Shown: positions 27,586 through 37,119, counted from the stretch's first letter. The stretch is 64,000 nucleotides of DNA from Comamonas sp. lk (GCA_945925985.1 CAMELV010000003.1:124001-188000), one strand, 5' to 3'. Numbers and translations are program-made. The notes: generated from the sequence alone by a model not told the origin.

Positions 27586-30210
27586 ATGACCCAGCCCGTA
27601 GTGAGCGTTGCCGATATCCGCCAAATCTTTCTGGATTTCTTCGAGTCCAAGGGGCACACTGCCGTGGCGTCTAGCCCGCTGGTGCCGGGCAATGACCCGA
27701 CGCTGATGTTCACGAATTCGGGCATGGTGCAGTTCAAGGACGTGTTTTTGGGCAGCGACAAGCGCTCTTATGTGCGGGCGGCTTCGGTGCAGGCCTGCCT
27801 GCGCGCCGGCGGCAAACACAACGACCTGGAAAACGTGGGCTACACCGCACGCCACCACACCTTCTTCGAGATGATGGGGAACTGGAGCTTCGGCGACTAC
27901 TTCAAGCGCGAGTCGCTCAAGTGGGGCTGGGAGCTGCTGACCCAGGTTTACAAACTGCCAGCCGACAAACTGTGGGCCACGGTCTACATCGACGACGACG
28001 AGGCCTACGACATCTGGACCCAAGAAATCGGCCTGCCGCCCGAACGCGTGGTGCGCATCGGCGACAACAAGGGCGCCAAGTACGCCTCAGACAACTTCTG
28101 GATGATGGCCGACACCGGCCCCTGCGGCCCCTGCTCGGAGATTTTTTACGACCACGGCCCCGAGGTGGCGGGCGGCCCACCCGGCAGCCCCGAGCAGGAT
28201 GGCGACCGCTACATCGAGATCTGGAACCACGTGTTCATGCAGTTCGACATGCAGGCCGACGGACGCCTGCTGCCGCTGCCCGCGCCCTGTGTGGACACCG
28301 GCATGGGGCTGGAGCGGCTGGCGGCGATTTTGCAGCACGTGCACAGCAACTACGAGATCGACCTGTTTGACGCTCTGATCCGCGCCGCCGCCCGCGAGAC
28401 CGGCTGCACCGACCTGGGCAACAAGAGTCTGCGCGTGATTGCCGACCACATCCGTGCCACCGCCTTTCTGGTGGTCGACGGCGTGGTGCCATCCAACGAG
28501 GGGCGGGGTTACGTGCAGCGCCGCATCGTGCGCCGTGCCATCCGCCACGGTTACAAGCTGGGCAAAGGTACGCCGTTTTTCCACAAACTGGTGCCCGACC
28601 TGGTGGCCCTGATGGGTGAGGCCTACCCCAAACTCAAGGCCGATCAGCAGCGCATCACCGAGGTGCTCAAAACCGAAGAAGAACGCTTTTTTGAGACCCT
28701 GGCCAACGGCATGCACATTCTGGACGAGGCGCTGGCCGGCGGCGTGACCGTGCTGCCGGGGGATGTGGCCTTCAAGCTGCATGACACCTTTGGTTTCCCG
28801 CTCGATTTGTCAGCCGACGTTTGCCGCGAGCGCGATTTGAGCGTAGACGAGGCGGGCTTCCATGCCGCTATGGAAAAGCAAAAGGCCCAGGGCCGCGCCG
28901 CTGGCAAGTTCAAAATGGACAAGGCGCTGGACTACGCGGGCGAGGGCAATGACTTTGTCGGCTACGACGAACTCACGGCTACTACAAAAATCATAGCAAT
29001 GTATGCAGACGGGGCGCCGGTTAGCGCCCTGAAAGCCGGGCAAAGCGGGGTGCTGGTGCTGGCCACCACGCCCTTCTACAGTGAGAGCGGCGGCCAGGTC
29101 GGCGACCAGGGCGCGGTGTTTTGCGACCAGGGCCTGTTCCTGGTGGCCGACACCCAAAAGATCAAGGCCGATGTGTTCGGCCACCACGGCACGCTCCAGA
29201 GCGGTAACCTGGCGGTGGGCGATGCCGTGACCGCCCATGTGGATGCGTCGCTGCGCGCCGCCACCATGCGCAACCACAGCGTCACCCACCTGATGCACCA
29301 GGCGCTGCGCGAGGTGCTGGGCAGCCATGTGCAGCAAAAGGGCAGCTTGGTGAACGCCGAACGCACCCGTTTTGACTTTGCCCACAACGCGCCGGTGAGC
29401 GACGCCGAAATCCGCGAAGTCGAAGTCCGTGTCAATGCCGAAATTCTGAGTAACGCCGCGACCCAGGCGCGGCTGATGGACATGGAGGCCGCCAAGCAGA
29501 CCGGCGCCATGATGCTGTTTGGCGAAAAATACGGCGAGGTGGTGCGGGTGCTGGACATCGGCAGCACCACCGAACTCTGCGGCGGCACCCACGTGCAGCG
29601 CACGGGCGACATTGGTCTGTTCAAGGTGGTGGCCGAGAGCGGCGTGGCGTCTGGCGTGCGCCGGATCGAGGCCGTGACCGGCCAGCATGCGCTGCATTAC
29701 TTGCAAGAGTTGGAAGCCACCATGGGCCAGGTGGCCGCTGCCTTGAAGGCGCCAGTGGCCGAGCTGCAGGAGCGCGTGGGCCAGGTGCTGGAGCACGTCA
29801 AAGGGCTGGAGAAAGAGTTGGCCGCGCTCAAGGGCCGGCTGGCGTCCAGCCAGGGTGACGAGCTGGTGGCGCAGGCCATCGACCTCAAAGGCATCCGCTT
29901 TCTGGCCGCGCGGCTGGACGGCGCCGACAGCAAGGCGCTGCGCGAAACCATGGACAAGCTCAAAGACAAGCTCAAGAGCGCCGTCATCCTGCTGGCCACG
30001 GTGGACGGCGACAAGGTGCAACTGGCCGCCGGCGTCACCCCTGACGTCACCGGCCGGGTCAAGGCCGGCGAGCTGGTCAACTTTGTGGCGCAGCAGCTCG
30101 GCGGCAAGGGTGGCGGTAAGCCCGACATGGCCATGGCCGGCGGCACCGGCGCCGCCCAACTCCCCGCCGCCCTGGCCAGCGTGCAGGCCTGGGTCGCCGA
30201 GCGGCTTTGA
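27586..30210 (+). CDS. alaS: alanyl-tRNA synthetase
   Basis: 874 residues, the standard AlaRS length. The class II catalytic core ([12 protein letters not shown]...[18 protein letters not shown]) is at the N-terminus. The editing domain has the [14 protein letters not shown] zinc/histidine motif and [13 protein letters not shown], and a C-terminal C-Ala domain follows. I place the start at ATG 27586, as the upstream ATG at 27550 adds a non-conserved leader. A 17-bp AT-rich repeat at 28981-28997 lies within the coding sequence and supplies TTKIIA in a loop ahead of the editing domain, without breaking the frame. Confidence 0.97.
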   Translation: MTQPVVSVADIRQIFLDFFESKGHTAVASSPLVPGNDPTLMFTNSGMVQFKDVFLGSDKRSYVRAASVQACLRAGGKHNDLENVGYTARHHTFFEMMGNWSFGDYFKRESLKWGWELLTQVYKLPADKLWATVYIDDDEAYDIWTQEIGLPPERVVRIGDNKGAKYASDNFWMMADTGPCGPCSEIFYDHGPEVAGGPPGSPEQDGDRYIEIWNHVFMQFDMQADGRLLPLPAPCVDTGMGLERLAAILQHVHSNYEIDLFDALIRAAARETGCTDLGNKSLRVIADHIRATAFLVVDGVVPSNEGRGYVQRRIVRRAIRHGYKLGKGTPFFHKLVPDLVALMGEAYPKLKADQQRITEVLKTEEERFFETLANGMHILDEALAGGVTVLPGDVAFKLHDTFGFPLDLSADVCRERDLSVDEAGFHAAMEKQKAQGRAAGKFKMDKALDYAGEGNDFVGYDELTATTKIIAMYADGAPVSALKAGQSGVLVLATTPFYSESGGQVGDQGAVFCDQGLFLVADTQKIKADVFGHHGTLQSGNLAVGDAVTAHVDASLRAATMRNHSVTHLMHQALREVLGSHVQQKGSLVNAERTRFDFAHNAPVSDAEIREVEVRVNAEILSNAATQARLMDMEAAKQTGAMMLFGEKYGEVVRVLDIGSTTELCGGTHVQRTGDIGLFKVVAESGVASGVRRIEAVTGQHALHYLQELEATMGQVAAALKAPVAELQERVGQVLEHVKGLEKELAALKGRLASSQGDELVAQAIDLKGIRFLAARLDGADSKALRETMDKLKDKLKSAVILLATVDGDKVQLAAGVTPDVTGRVKAGELVNFVAQQLGGKGGGKPDMAMAGGTGAAQLPAALASVQAWVAERL
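28981..28997 (+). repeat. 17-bp GCTAC-N7-ATAGC motif, copy in alaS
   Basis: Plus-strand reading ACTACAAAAATCATAGC. It is nearly identical to the gcvT copy and lies in frame, encoding TTKIIA, just before the editing domain. Confidence 0.75.
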
Positions 30211-30219
30211 CGCGGCGCG

Positions 30220-30302
30220 ATGGATTCCCGGTCGAGCCGGGAATGACGACCGATCGCGACATGGCCGCCCCCTCTGTCATCCCCGCGAAAGCGGGGATCC
30301 AC
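30220..30302. repeat. two dRS3-like intergenic palindromes after alaS
   Basis: Element A (30220-30250) reads TGGATTCCCG...CGGGAATGAC. Element B (30276-30302) reads GTCATCCCCG-CGAAAG-CGGGGATCCAC. Both are palindromes of the same family as those at 36261, 37088 and 44226, and lie 10 to 90 bp after the alaS stop. Confidence 0.75.
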
Positions 30303-30383
30303 CTCTCGCTACCCCAGGCTGCCTTCGGCCTGGCCCTGATCTGAGCTAGTGGGCGTTGCACTTGCTGGCTGCTGCGTCGCACT

Positions 30384-30531
30384 GGCGGGCGGCGTGGCTT
30401 GCGTTCTCCGGCCCACGCTCGCGGGCGCAGGCTTTTGGCCGGTTGAAGCTGCTGCGTCAATGACGGGTTTGGCCGGCTGCCGGGTGGGCAACCGCGAATG
30501 GGGCCTGCGCCCGCAAACCCCACCGCCCGCC
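30384..30531 (-). ncRNA. 148-nt imperfect inverted repeat, candidate structured RNA
   Basis: This is the main content of the 468-bp gap between alaS and the rluA-like gene. Outer 20-nt arms (30384-30403 and 30512-30531) match at 17 of 20 positions, and inner 12-nt arms (30421-30432 and 30503-30514) match perfectly as GCGGGCGCAGGC/GCCTGCGCCCGC. As RNA the minus strand pairs better, since two of the three outer mismatches become G-U pairs. I see no convincing coding sequence here. It could be a structured RNA, a terminator-like element or a decayed repeat. Confidence 0.35.
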
Positions 30532-30678
30532 GAGAGGGGCTTTTCTTGTCGCGCCAAACCTGCTGCCGGGCCGGAGAACGGATACCCGGACCGCCGGCCT
30601 GCGAGACAAACAGACCGAGTAAGGCAGTCAGTCTCCAGAACTCTCACCGCCACAGACCTGAGACTGGTCCATGGACGG

Positions 30679-31599
30679 TCAAGCCAACTGACTCAAATCC
30701 TCCAACGCCAACAACCGCCGCTCACTCTCGAACCGCCGAACCAGCCCTGTCAGCGGGTCGGTGAATTCCAGCGCCTGCGCCAGCAGTTGCAGCGGCAAGG
30801 CCGGGTTGGTATGGCCTTCGGGTGTGAGGGTGGGGTAGATGCCGTCGCCCAAAATGGGCAGGCCCAGGGCGTTCATGTGCACGCGCAGCTGGTGCCGGTG
30901 GCCGGTGATGGGCTGCAGCTGGTAGCGGGCCAGGTTGCCGTGCACGACCAGCGGTTGGATCAGCGTGCTGGTGTTGGGCGGGCCGGGCAGTTCTTGCTGC
31001 TGCATGAAGTGCGCGCTGTCGCCGATGCGGGTTTCGCGCCGCAGCGGCCAGGGCAGGGCCGGGTCCCAGCGCGCCGTGGCCTGGTAGGTTTTGAGCAGGG
31101 TGTGCTGGCGAAACAGGCCTTGGTAGATGCCGCGCGTGGTGGGCTGCACCGAGAACAGCACCAGTCCGGCGGTGTCGCGGTCGATGCGGTGCAGCGGCAC
31201 CAGGTCGGCCAGGCCGAGCCGGCGTTTGAGCCGCACCAGCAGGGTCTGCTGCAGGTAACCGCCTGAGGGCACCACCGGCAAAAAATGCGGCTTGTCGGCC
31301 ACCACCAGGTGCTCGTCCTGAAACAGCACCGCCTCCTCATAGGGAATGGGCGCTTCGTCGGGCACCTCGCGGTAGTAGTACAGGCGAAGCGCGGGCTGGT
31401 AGGGCCGCGCCGGGGTGACGGGTTGGCCGTGTTCGTCGACCACCTCGCCCTGTAGCAGGCGCTGCTGCCAGACTTCAGCGGCAATGCCGGGAAAGCGTTG
31501 CACCAGAAAATCCAGCATGGTCGGCCAGGGCCCGGCGGGCAGCGCGACGCAGCTGGGGCCGACGCCGTCGCGCGTCGGCGGCAATACCAGCGGCAACAC
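30679..31599 (-). CDS. RluA-family pseudouridine synthase
   Basis: About 306 residues. The catalytic motif is LHRIDRDTAGLVLF, whose aspartate attacks the uridine. ITGHRHQLRVHMNALGLPILGD lies near the C-terminus, and an S4-like N-terminus reads WQQRLLQGEVVDEHG. It isomerises uridine in rRNA or tRNA, and the exact target is unknown. The start is unclear. Homologous-looking sequence (PTRDGVGPSCVALPAGPWPT) precedes the first ATG at 31518, so a GTG at 31599 or a nearby TTG is favoured. This start region lies in an imperfect TTGCCG-type repeat. It follows trmB by about 37 bp. Confidence 0.85.
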   Translation of the reverse strand: MLPLVLPPTRDGVGPSCVALPAGPWPTMLDFLVQRFPGIAAEVWQQRLLQGEVVDEHGQPVTPARPYQPALRLYYYREVPDEAPIPYEEAVLFQDEHLVVADKPHFLPVVPSGGYLQQTLLVRLKRRLGLADLVPLHRIDRDTAGLVLFSVQPTTRGIYQGLFRQHTLLKTYQATARWDPALPWPLRRETRIGDSAHFMQQQELPGPPNTSTLIQPLVVHGNLARYQLQPITGHRHQLRVHMNALGLPILGDGIYPTLTPEGHTNPALPLQLLAQALEFTDPLTGLVRRFESERRLLALEDLSQLA

Positions 31600-31636
31600 G
31601 GGCGGCAATGCGGATGGCCGCTCGCGGCCGCCTGAA

Positions 31637-32419
31637 CTAGACCCGCTCAAACACCAGGTCCCACACGCCGTGGCCGAGCCGGATGCCCCGGTTTTCAAAC
31701 TTGGTCAGCGGGCGGTAGTGGGGTTTGGGCGCATAGCCGGCCAATTCAGGGTGGCTGGCTGCAGCGCGGTTGGCCAGCTGGGGCTCGGCGCCCAGCACCT
31801 CCAAGATCTGCTCGGCATAGGGCTGCCAGTCGGTGGCGCAGTGCAGGTAGCCGCCGGGCTTTAATCGGGCGGCCAGTTTGGTCACCAACGGCGCCTGGAT
31901 CAGGCGGCGCTTGTTGTGCTTCTTTTTGTGCCAGGGGTCAGGAAAGAAAATGTGCACGCCGTCCAGGCTGGCCAGCGGCAGCATGTGGTCGATCACCTCC
32001 ACCGCGTCGTGGGCGATGATGCGGATGTTGTGCAGGTCTTGCTCGCCAATGCGTTTGAGCAGGGCGCCCACGCCGGGCTCGTGCACCTCGCAGCAGACAA
32101 ACCGGGTGTCGGGCAGCAGCGCCGCGATGTGCGCCGTGGCCTCGCCCATGCCAAAACCGATCTCCAGCACCCGTGGCCGATTTTTTAGATCATTTAGGCC
32201 GCCAGCCCTTGTCGCGTCTACAAACACTGCTTCAAAATCAATAGCGCCAGCTAGGTAAGGCAGCAGCACCCTCGGGCCGAGATCGGCCAGTGCCTTGGCC
32301 TGGCCGGTGGTGGTCCGGCCGGCGCGACGCACAAAGCTCTTGATGGCTTTGGGGTAGGCCACGTCGCCGGGCGCGTGGCCGGTGCGCCGTGGTGTGGGGG
32401 GAAGGGGGGTGTCGTTCAC
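31637..32419 (-). CDS. trmB: tRNA (guanine-N7)-methyltransferase
   Basis: 260-residue SAM-dependent enzyme that makes m7G46 in tRNA. Motifs are [17 protein letters not shown] (SAM binding), [30 protein letters not shown] and the C-terminal SKFE-like LTKFENRG. The GTG start at 32419 overlaps the gluQ stop as GTGA. An AT-rich patch (32170-32245) with a 17-bp repeat codes for an unusual linker ([21 protein letters not shown]) just before the SAM motif. It may be a tolerated insertion. Confidence 0.95.
   Translation of the reverse strand: MNDTPLPPTPRRTGHAPGDVAYPKAIKSFVRRAGRTTTGQAKALADLGPRVLLPYLAGAIDFEAVFVDATRAGGLNDLKNRPRVLEIGFGMGEATAHIAALLPDTRFVCCEVHEPGVGALLKRIGEQDLHNIRIIAHDAVEVIDHMLPLASLDGVHIFFPDPWHKKKHNKRRLIQAPLVTKLAARLKPGGYLHCATDWQPYAEQILEVLGAEPQLANRAAASHPELAGYAPKPHYRPLTKFENRGIRLGHGVWDLVFERV
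32229..32245 (+). repeat. 17-bp motif, copy in trmB
   Basis: Plus-strand reading GCTTCAAAATCAATAGC, antisense to trmB. It lies in an AT-rich patch that codes for a linker before the SAM-binding motif. Confidence 0.6.
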
Positions 32420-33411
32420 AGGGCGGGATTGTAGAGACGCGGCCCGGGCTGTTTCACAGGCCGCGCCCATGTGGCCAGCCTTGTTGCCCGCCACTCTGCC
32501 ACCCAGCTGGCCAGCGCGTCGGGCAGATTATGGGCGACCGGCAGCAGGCCCAGCACCATGGCGGCGGCGTTCAGCGCGGCCAGTGGGGCGCCGGTGTCCA
32601 GCGCTGGGGCGCCGGTTTGCTTGGAGAGTTTCTCGCCCTGTGCATTGCGCACCAGCGGGGTGTGCAGGTAGCGTGGCGTGGCCAGGCCCAGTTGGCGTTG
32701 CAGCAGGATTTGCCGGGCCGTGTTGTCGGCCAGGTCTTCGCCCCGCACCACATCGGTGATGCCATGCGCCGCGTCGTCCACCACCACCGCGAGCTGGTAG
32801 GCAAAACCACCGTCGGCGCGTTTGAGTACAAAGTCGCCCACCTCGGCGGTCACCTGTTGCTGCTGGGTGCCCAGCCGTCGGTCTTGCCACGCCACCCCGG
32901 AATTTGCTCCTGAATTGATAGCTGCAACCCCAATATCCACGGGGTCTAGAGGTCGATTTGGCATGTAAATATCGGTACGCAGCCGCCAGGCGCGGGCTGG
33001 CTTGCCGTGCAGCCCGCTGCGGCAGGTACCGGGGTAGACCAGCTCGCTGTGGCGCGGCCGCGCCTGCCCTTGGTGGGCCAGCACCAGCTCAATGTCTTTG
33101 CGCGAACAGCCGCAGGGGTAAGCCAGGCCGCGCTGCACCAGCTCATCCAGCGGCGCCTGGTACAGCGGGCTGCGCTCAGACTGCCAAACCGGCGCCTCGT
33201 CGGGCAACAGGCCGCAGTCGGCGAGTTGCCTCAGGATCAGCTGGTCGGCCCCGGCAACACAACGCTCGCGGTCGGTGTCTTCCAGGCGCACCAGCCATTG
33301 GCCCTGATGGGCCCGCGCATCGAGCCAGCTGGCCAGTGCCGCCACCAGCGAGCCGGCGTGCAGCGGGCCCGTGGGGGAGGGCGCGAAGCGGCCCCGGTAC
33401 GGGCCGTTCAC
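32416..33411 (-). CDS. gluQ: glutamyl-Q tRNA(Asp) synthetase
   Basis: 331-residue truncated GluRS-like enzyme that glutamylates queuosine at position 34 of tRNA-Asp. It has the catalytic core only: [26 protein letters not shown] (HIGH-like), the zinc-type CGCSRKDI, and [11 protein letters not shown] (KMSKS-like). There is no anticodon-binding domain, as expected. The GTG start at 33411 overlaps the upstream amine-oxidase stop. A variable insert ([16 protein letters not shown]) is encoded by a segment holding a 17-bp repeat copy. The family name gluQRS is also used. Confidence 0.94.
   Translation of the reverse strand: MNGPYRGRFAPSPTGPLHAGSLVAALASWLDARAHQGQWLVRLEDTDRERCVAGADQLILRQLADCGLLPDEAPVWQSERSPLYQAPLDELVQRGLAYPCGCSRKDIELVLAHQGQARPRHSELVYPGTCRSGLHGKPARAWRLRTDIYMPNRPLDPVDIGVAAINSGANSGVAWQDRRLGTQQQQVTAEVGDFVLKRADGGFAYQLAVVVDDAAHGITDVVRGEDLADNTARQILLQRQLGLATPRYLHTPLVRNAQGEKLSKQTGAPALDTGAPLAALNAAAMVLGLLPVAHNLPDALASWVAEWRATRLATWARPVKQPGPRLYNPAL
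32906..32922 (+). repeat. 17-bp motif, copy in gluQ
   Basis: Plus-strand reading GCTCCTGAATTGATAGC followed by TGC, antisense to gluQ. It encodes part of a variable in-frame insert of the synthetase. Confidence 0.65.
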
Positions 33412-34451
33412 GCCACCGCGAGTGCGAGTTCCAGACCAGACACAAAGGCGTTCTCAACCCGGTGGCCCAGGCACCAGTCGCCACAGGCGCCCAGGCCAGT
33501 TTTCGCGTCCCACAGGTGGCTTTGGCCTAGAGGTACGGTGGTTTGGGCGTAGCGCCAGCGCTGCGTGTCGACATGGGCGGGCTCGGCCCGGATACCGGTC
33601 ACCTCAGAAAAGGCTTTGAGCAGTTTGCCTTGCACCCTTTGGGCATCGTCCTCCAGGTGCTCTTGTGACCAGGCCGCGCTGGCCTGCACCGTCCAGCGCT
33701 CGATCTGCTCACGCCCCGGCTTGCTTGATTCGCGCGCCAGCCAGGCAATACGGTGGTGGGTGCTGCGCGCGGCGTTCCACTGGGGTCCCAGAGCGCTCAT
33801 GCCGGGCTGCATGGCCTGCGGAAAAGCCAGCATCAGGGTCCAGCAGGGCGCCACCTGCACCCGGTCCAGCCGCTTGACCCAGGCCTTGGCAAGGCCAGAG
33901 CTGTGCAGCAGCTCCCGGGTTTGGGGGGAGGGCAGGGCCAGCAGCACGCCGTCAAAGCCAGAGTACACGTGTTGCCCGCCATCGGCCTCCTCGGTGCGCA
34001 GCTGCCAGAGTTTGGCATCCAGGGCGTCGCGCTCCAACCGGGTGACGCGGGTTTGCAGGTTAAGTTGCGCGTGCAGTGGTTGCGCCCACTGCCGTGCTAA
34101 TTCGTTCATGCCGGGTACCGGCACCCAGTGCGAATCGCGCGGGGGCAGCGCGGCGGCGGTAACCCGGCCGTGCTCGTCCAGCACCCGCACGGTGTTGGCG
34201 CTCCAGGGTTTGCACAGCCCCGGCACAGTGGCCAGTGCCTGGGTAAAGCGCGCGTCGCGTTGGGTGAAGTACTGGGTGCCATGGTCAAAGCTGCCAAAGG
34301 GGCTGCGTCGCGTCGCCATGCGACCGCCCACGCCCCGGCTTTTTTCAAAAAGTTGGACCTTGTGGCCGGCTTGTTGCAGCGTGCGGGCGCAGGCGATGCC
34401 GGCCATGCCAGCACCAATCACTGCCAAATGCTTGGGGGCGGGTAAGGTCAT
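33408..34451 (-). CDS. renalase-like FAD/NAD(P)-dependent oxidoreductase
   Basis: 347-residue flavoprotein with the dinucleotide motif [39 protein letters not shown] at the N-terminus and the FDHGTQYFT segment typical of the bacterial renalase/amine-oxidase-like family. The C-terminal [19 protein letters not shown] is the FAD-contacting end. The substrate is unknown; some relatives reoxidise isomeric NAD(P)H forms. The start is ATG 34451; the extension to 34910 is a shadow of lysR. It is 37 bp downstream of lysR on the same strand, and its stop overlaps the gluQ start. Confidence 0.85.
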   Translation of the reverse strand: MTLPAPKHLAVIGAGMAGIACARTLQQAGHKVQLFEKSRGVGGRMATRRSPFGSFDHGTQYFTQRDARFTQALATVPGLCKPWSANTVRVLDEHGRVTAAALPPRDSHWVPVPGMNELARQWAQPLHAQLNLQTRVTRLERDALDAKLWQLRTEEADGGQHVYSGFDGVLLALPSPQTRELLHSSGLAKAWVKRLDRVQVAPCWTLMLAFPQAMQPGMSALGPQWNAARSTHHRIAWLARESSKPGREQIERWTVQASAAWSQEHLEDDAQRVQGKLLKAFSEVTGIRAEPAHVDTQRWRYAQTTVPLGQSHLWDAKTGLGACGDWCLGHRVENAFVSGLELALAVA

Positions 34452-34488
34452 GGCGTAGGTCTCCGGTAGTTGTTGTGTTGGATGCACT

Positions 34489-35427
34489 TTACACGCCTTG
34501 GTGGCGCTCCAGCAAAGCCGTCCGCGTCGGTGCCTGCGCCAACTGCGCCAGCCACCATTGCAGTGCCCGGCCCTGTGCCTGCGGGTTGGTGCGGCGCCAG
34601 GCATAGTGCACCGGCACCACGCGCTGAGGCCGGGCCATTTGCTTGACCACCAGCAGGCCCGCCTCGATGGCGCCGCGTGCCATGGCTTCCGGCACAAAAC
34701 CGCTGCCCAGGCCGCGCAGCTGGGCGTCCAGCTTGGCTTGCATGGTGGCCACGGTGAACACATCCTGGCCCCCCAACAGGCCGATCGACACACCGCCGCC
34801 ACGGGTGATGGTGTCGGCCACCGCCACCGCCCGGTGTTGGCGGACCACCTCGTCGGTGAGCGGCTCGGCCTCTTTGGCCAGGGGGTGATGGGGTGCCACG
34901 GCGTACACAAAGCTCACGTCGCCCAGCCGTTTGCCTTCTAGGCCGTCTTGCAGATGCACCTCGGCCACGCCAATCGCCAGGTCGGCCTGGCCAGAGGTCA
35001 GCGCCTCCAGCGTGCCCGACAGGGTCTCATCGCGCAGCTTGATGCGGGTAGGGGGGTGCAACGCAAGAAAGTGCGCGCACAACTCCATCACGGCGGGTTT
35101 GGCGATGATGCTGTCCACCGCAAGGGTCAGCTGCGGCTCCCAGCCGGTCGCCACGCGCTTAACCCGGTTGGCCACCGCGTCCAGGTCGTCCAGCAGTCTG
35201 CGGCCTTCGCGCAGCAGTTCGGCGCCGGCTTCGGTCAAGCGGGCCTGGCGCGAACTGCGGTCGTACAGCAGCACATCCAGCGCCTCCTCAATCTGGCGCA
35301 CCCGGTAGCTCAGGGCGCTGGGGACCATACCCAAGGCCCGTGCGGCGGCGGCAAAACTGCCGGCACTGGCGATGGTCTGCAGCATGGCCAGGGCATCGGG
35401 CGTCAGCGCGTCGCGGGCGTTTTGCAT
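34489..35427 (-). CDS. LysR-family transcriptional regulator
   Basis: 312-residue LysR regulator. The winged helix-turn-helix is at about residues 10-68 (TIASAGSFAAAARALGMVPSALSYRVRQIEEAL), and a periplasmic-binding-like effector domain follows. It is divergent from the pirin gene, and a perfect palindrome of LysR-box type lies in the 105-bp gap, so it probably controls the pirin gene and itself. It may also drive the downstream oxidoreductase-gluQ-trmB run. The inducer is unknown. Confidence 0.92.
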   Translation of the reverse strand: MQNARDALTPDALAMLQTIASAGSFAAAARALGMVPSALSYRVRQIEEALDVLLYDRSSRQARLTEAGAELLREGRRLLDDLDAVANRVKRVATGWEPQLTLAVDSIIAKPAVMELCAHFLALHPPTRIKLRDETLSGTLEALTSGQADLAIGVAEVHLQDGLEGKRLGDVSFVYAVAPHHPLAKEAEPLTDEVVRQHRAVAVADTITRGGGVSIGLLGGQDVFTVATMQAKLDAQLRGLGSGFVPEAMARGAIEAGLLVVKQMARPQRVVPVHYAWRRTNPQAQGRALQWWLAQLAQAPTRTALLERHQGV

Positions 35428-35440
35428 CTAATTCTCTTAT

Positions 35441-35461
35441 TCATTCAAACGGTTTGAATGA
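35441..35461. promoter_or_regulatory. perfect palindrome between lysR and pirin, LysR-box type
   Basis: Ten-bp arms TCATTCAAAC and GTTTGAATGA are separated by a single G. It contains a T-N11-A core. It starts 14 bp from the lysR start codon, so LysR binding could repress lysR and activate the pirin gene. Confidence 0.7.
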
Positions 35462-35532
35462 TGCCATCAAAGTGCTTGCAACACCTGGCACACCGGCACA
35501 CGTACAGTCTGGGCTGTTTCTGGAGAAGAACC

Positions 35533-36234
35533 ATGTTGACAGTTCGTTCATCTGGCGATCGTGGCTACGCCGACCATGGCTGGCTCAAGTCGTTCCACAG
35601 TTTTTCGTTTGCCGGTTATTTTGATGCCCAACACATGGGCTGGGGCAACCTGCGTGTCGTCAACGAAGACCGCATTGCGCCCGGCACCGGTTTTGGCACG
35701 CACGGTCACCGCGACATGGAAATCATCAGCTACGTGCTGTCTGGCGAGCTCGCCCACAAGGACAGCATGGGCAATGTGAAGGGCATCCCGCCAGGCGACG
35801 TTCAGCGCATGAGCGCCGGGCGCGGCGTGCAGCACAGCGAGTTCAACCATGCGCCTGAGCAAACCACCCATTTCTTGCAGATCTGGATCGAGCCCAATGT
35901 GACCGGCATCGAACCCAGCTACGAGCAAAAAACCTTTGCCACCAGCGACAAGCAGGGCCGCCTGAGACTGGTCGCCGCACCCGGTGGCGCAGAGGGCTCT
36001 GTGACCTTGCACGCCGATGCCCGTCTGTTTGCCGGCCTGTTTGACGGCGACCAGCGTGCCGACTTGGCACTGGACCCGTCTCGCAAGGCCTATGTGCAGG
36101 TGCTGCGCGGCCAGATTCAGGCCAACGGCACCCCGCTGCGCGCCGGCGACGCCGCCCTGCTGGCCGACGAGACCCAATTGCGTTTGAGCCACGGCCAGGA
36201 CGCCGAAGTGCTGGTGTTCGACCTCAGCGCCTGA
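35533..36234 (+). CDS. pirin-family protein
   Basis: 233-residue bicupin of the pirin/YhaK family. The metal-ligand residues are in GFGTHGHRDMEI and GRGVQHSEFNHA (three His, one Glu). Bacterial pirins are reported as quercetinases or redox-responsive regulators. The start is ATG 35533 with TGGAGAAGAA upstream; the longer frame from 35458 includes the operator region. It is divergent from lysR and likely under its control. Downstream are a possible doxX remnant and a flavodoxin-like gene, a combination seen in oxidative-stress clusters. Confidence 0.92.
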   Translation: MLTVRSSGDRGYADHGWLKSFHSFSFAGYFDAQHMGWGNLRVVNEDRIAPGTGFGTHGHRDMEIISYVLSGELAHKDSMGNVKGIPPGDVQRMSAGRGVQHSEFNHAPEQTTHFLQIWIEPNVTGIEPSYEQKTFATSDKQGRLRLVAAPGGAEGSVTLHADARLFAGLFDGDQRADLALDPSRKAYVQVLRGQIQANGTPLRAGDAALLADETQLRLSHGQDAEVLVFDLSA

Positions 36235-36260
36235 TTGAAGCGCCAGTCCCGCGCACGCTC

Positions 36261-36307
36261 GTCATTCCCGCCCAGTCCCGTCATTCCCGCGCACGCGGGA
36301 ATCCATG
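36261..36307. repeat. dRS3-like intergenic palindrome after pirin
   Basis: A partial copy (GTCATTCCCGCCCAGTC) is followed by a full one, GTCATTCCCG-CGCA-CGCGGGAATCCATG. It is the same family as those near 30.2, 37.1 and 44.2 kb. Confidence 0.75.
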
Positions 36308-36343
36308 TCCCCTCTCCCTTTCTGACCCTTCAAAGCCCCTTCC

Positions 36344-36451
36344 ATGCTGAGCCAATACCCATCCGCTTTCTCCCTCGCCGCCCGCCTGCTGCTGGCCCTC
36401 ACCGCCTTCGGGCCGGGTGCGTTAAGTCTGGACGCCAAACGCGGCGCCTGA
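36344..36451 (+). pseudogene. possible doxX remnant or small membrane ORF
   Basis: 35-codon ORF whose product begins LSQYPSAFSLAARLLLALTAFGPGALSLDA, then stops. The SAARLLLAL-type hydrophobic opening resembles the first helix of DoxX-family membrane proteins, which often sit between pirin and flavodoxin genes in this bacterial group. The rest of doxX (about 100 residues) is missing, so this is most likely a deletion remnant; a genuine micro-protein cannot be excluded. The call is weak. Confidence 0.35.
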
Positions 36452-36527
36452 GCCGCCATCCGCCTTCAATTTCCCGGGGTTCGCACGGTGCGGCCCCTAT
36501 CTTCCCGCCACATCTAGGAGTATCACC

Positions 36528-37082
36528 ATGGCAAAAGTCGCAGTTGTTTTTCATTCGGGCTACGGACACACCCAGCGCCTGGCCCAATCGGTGGCCCAGG
36601 GCGCCGGGGCTGAGCTGCTCACCATTGACGCGGAGGGCAACCTGCCCGACGCCGCCTGGGAGACGCTGGCCGCCGCCGACGCCATTATTTTTGGCTCACC
36701 CACCTACATGGGCACGGTCAGCTGGCAGTTCAAAAAGTTTGCTGATGCCTCCTCCAAGCCCTGGTACACCCAGGCCTGGAAAGACAAGATTTTTGGCGGC
36801 TTCACCAACAGCGCCAACATGAACGGCGACAAGCACTCCACACTGCACTACTTCATGACCCTGGCCATGCAGCACGGTGGCGTCTGGGCCGGCACCGGCA
36901 TCAACTACAACAACACCAAGGCCTCGCAGCGCAGCGACGTCAATTACCTGGCCTCGGCCGCCGGCCCGATGGCCCAAACCCCGGGTGACGCGGGCGCTGC
37001 CGAGATGAACGCCGGCGACCTGGAAACCGGTCGCCTGTTCGGCCAGCGCATCGCTGAACTGGCACAAAAGTTCAGCCGCTAA
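36528..37082 (+). CDS. flavodoxin-like NAD(P)H:quinone oxidoreductase family protein
   Basis: 184-residue flavodoxin-fold protein. The FMN phosphate loop VVFHSGYGHTQRLAQ is at residues 6-20, GSPTYMGTVSWQFKKFAD binds the isoalloxazine edge, and GGFTNSANMNGDK follows. This resembles WrbA-type two-electron quinone reductases but is shorter than canonical WrbA (about 200 residues). TAGGAGTATCACC gives a good ribosome binding site before ATG 36528. It is likely part of a pirin-flavodoxin oxidative-stress group. Confidence 0.88.
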   Translation: MAKVAVVFHSGYGHTQRLAQSVAQGAGAELLTIDAEGNLPDAAWETLAAADAIIFGSPTYMGTVSWQFKKFADASSKPWYTQAWKDKIFGGFTNSANMNGDKHSTLHYFMTLAMQHGGVWAGTGINYNNTKASQRSDVNYLASAAGPMAQTPGDAGAAEMNAGDLETGRLFGQRIAELAQKFSR

Positions 37083-37087
37083 GCAGC

Positions 37088-37119
37088 CATGGATGCCTGG
37101 TCAAGCCGGGCATGACGGG
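37088..37119. repeat. dRS3-like intergenic palindrome
   Basis: ATGGATGCCTGG...CCGGGCATGACGGG between the convergent flavodoxin-like and trhO genes. It is a diverged family member, and its 3' part overlaps the trhO C-terminal codons. Confidence 0.55.

Noticed and set aside
28810-30159. A 449-codon frame antisense to alaS
   Set aside because: Low-complexity His/Gln/Gly-rich product with no domain, opposite an essential gene.
30309-30653. A 114-codon minus-strand frame in the gap after alaS
   Set aside because: Composition is Pro/Ala/Arg/Ser-rich without a domain, it has no ribosome binding site, and it covers the inverted repeat; I treat the gap as non-coding.
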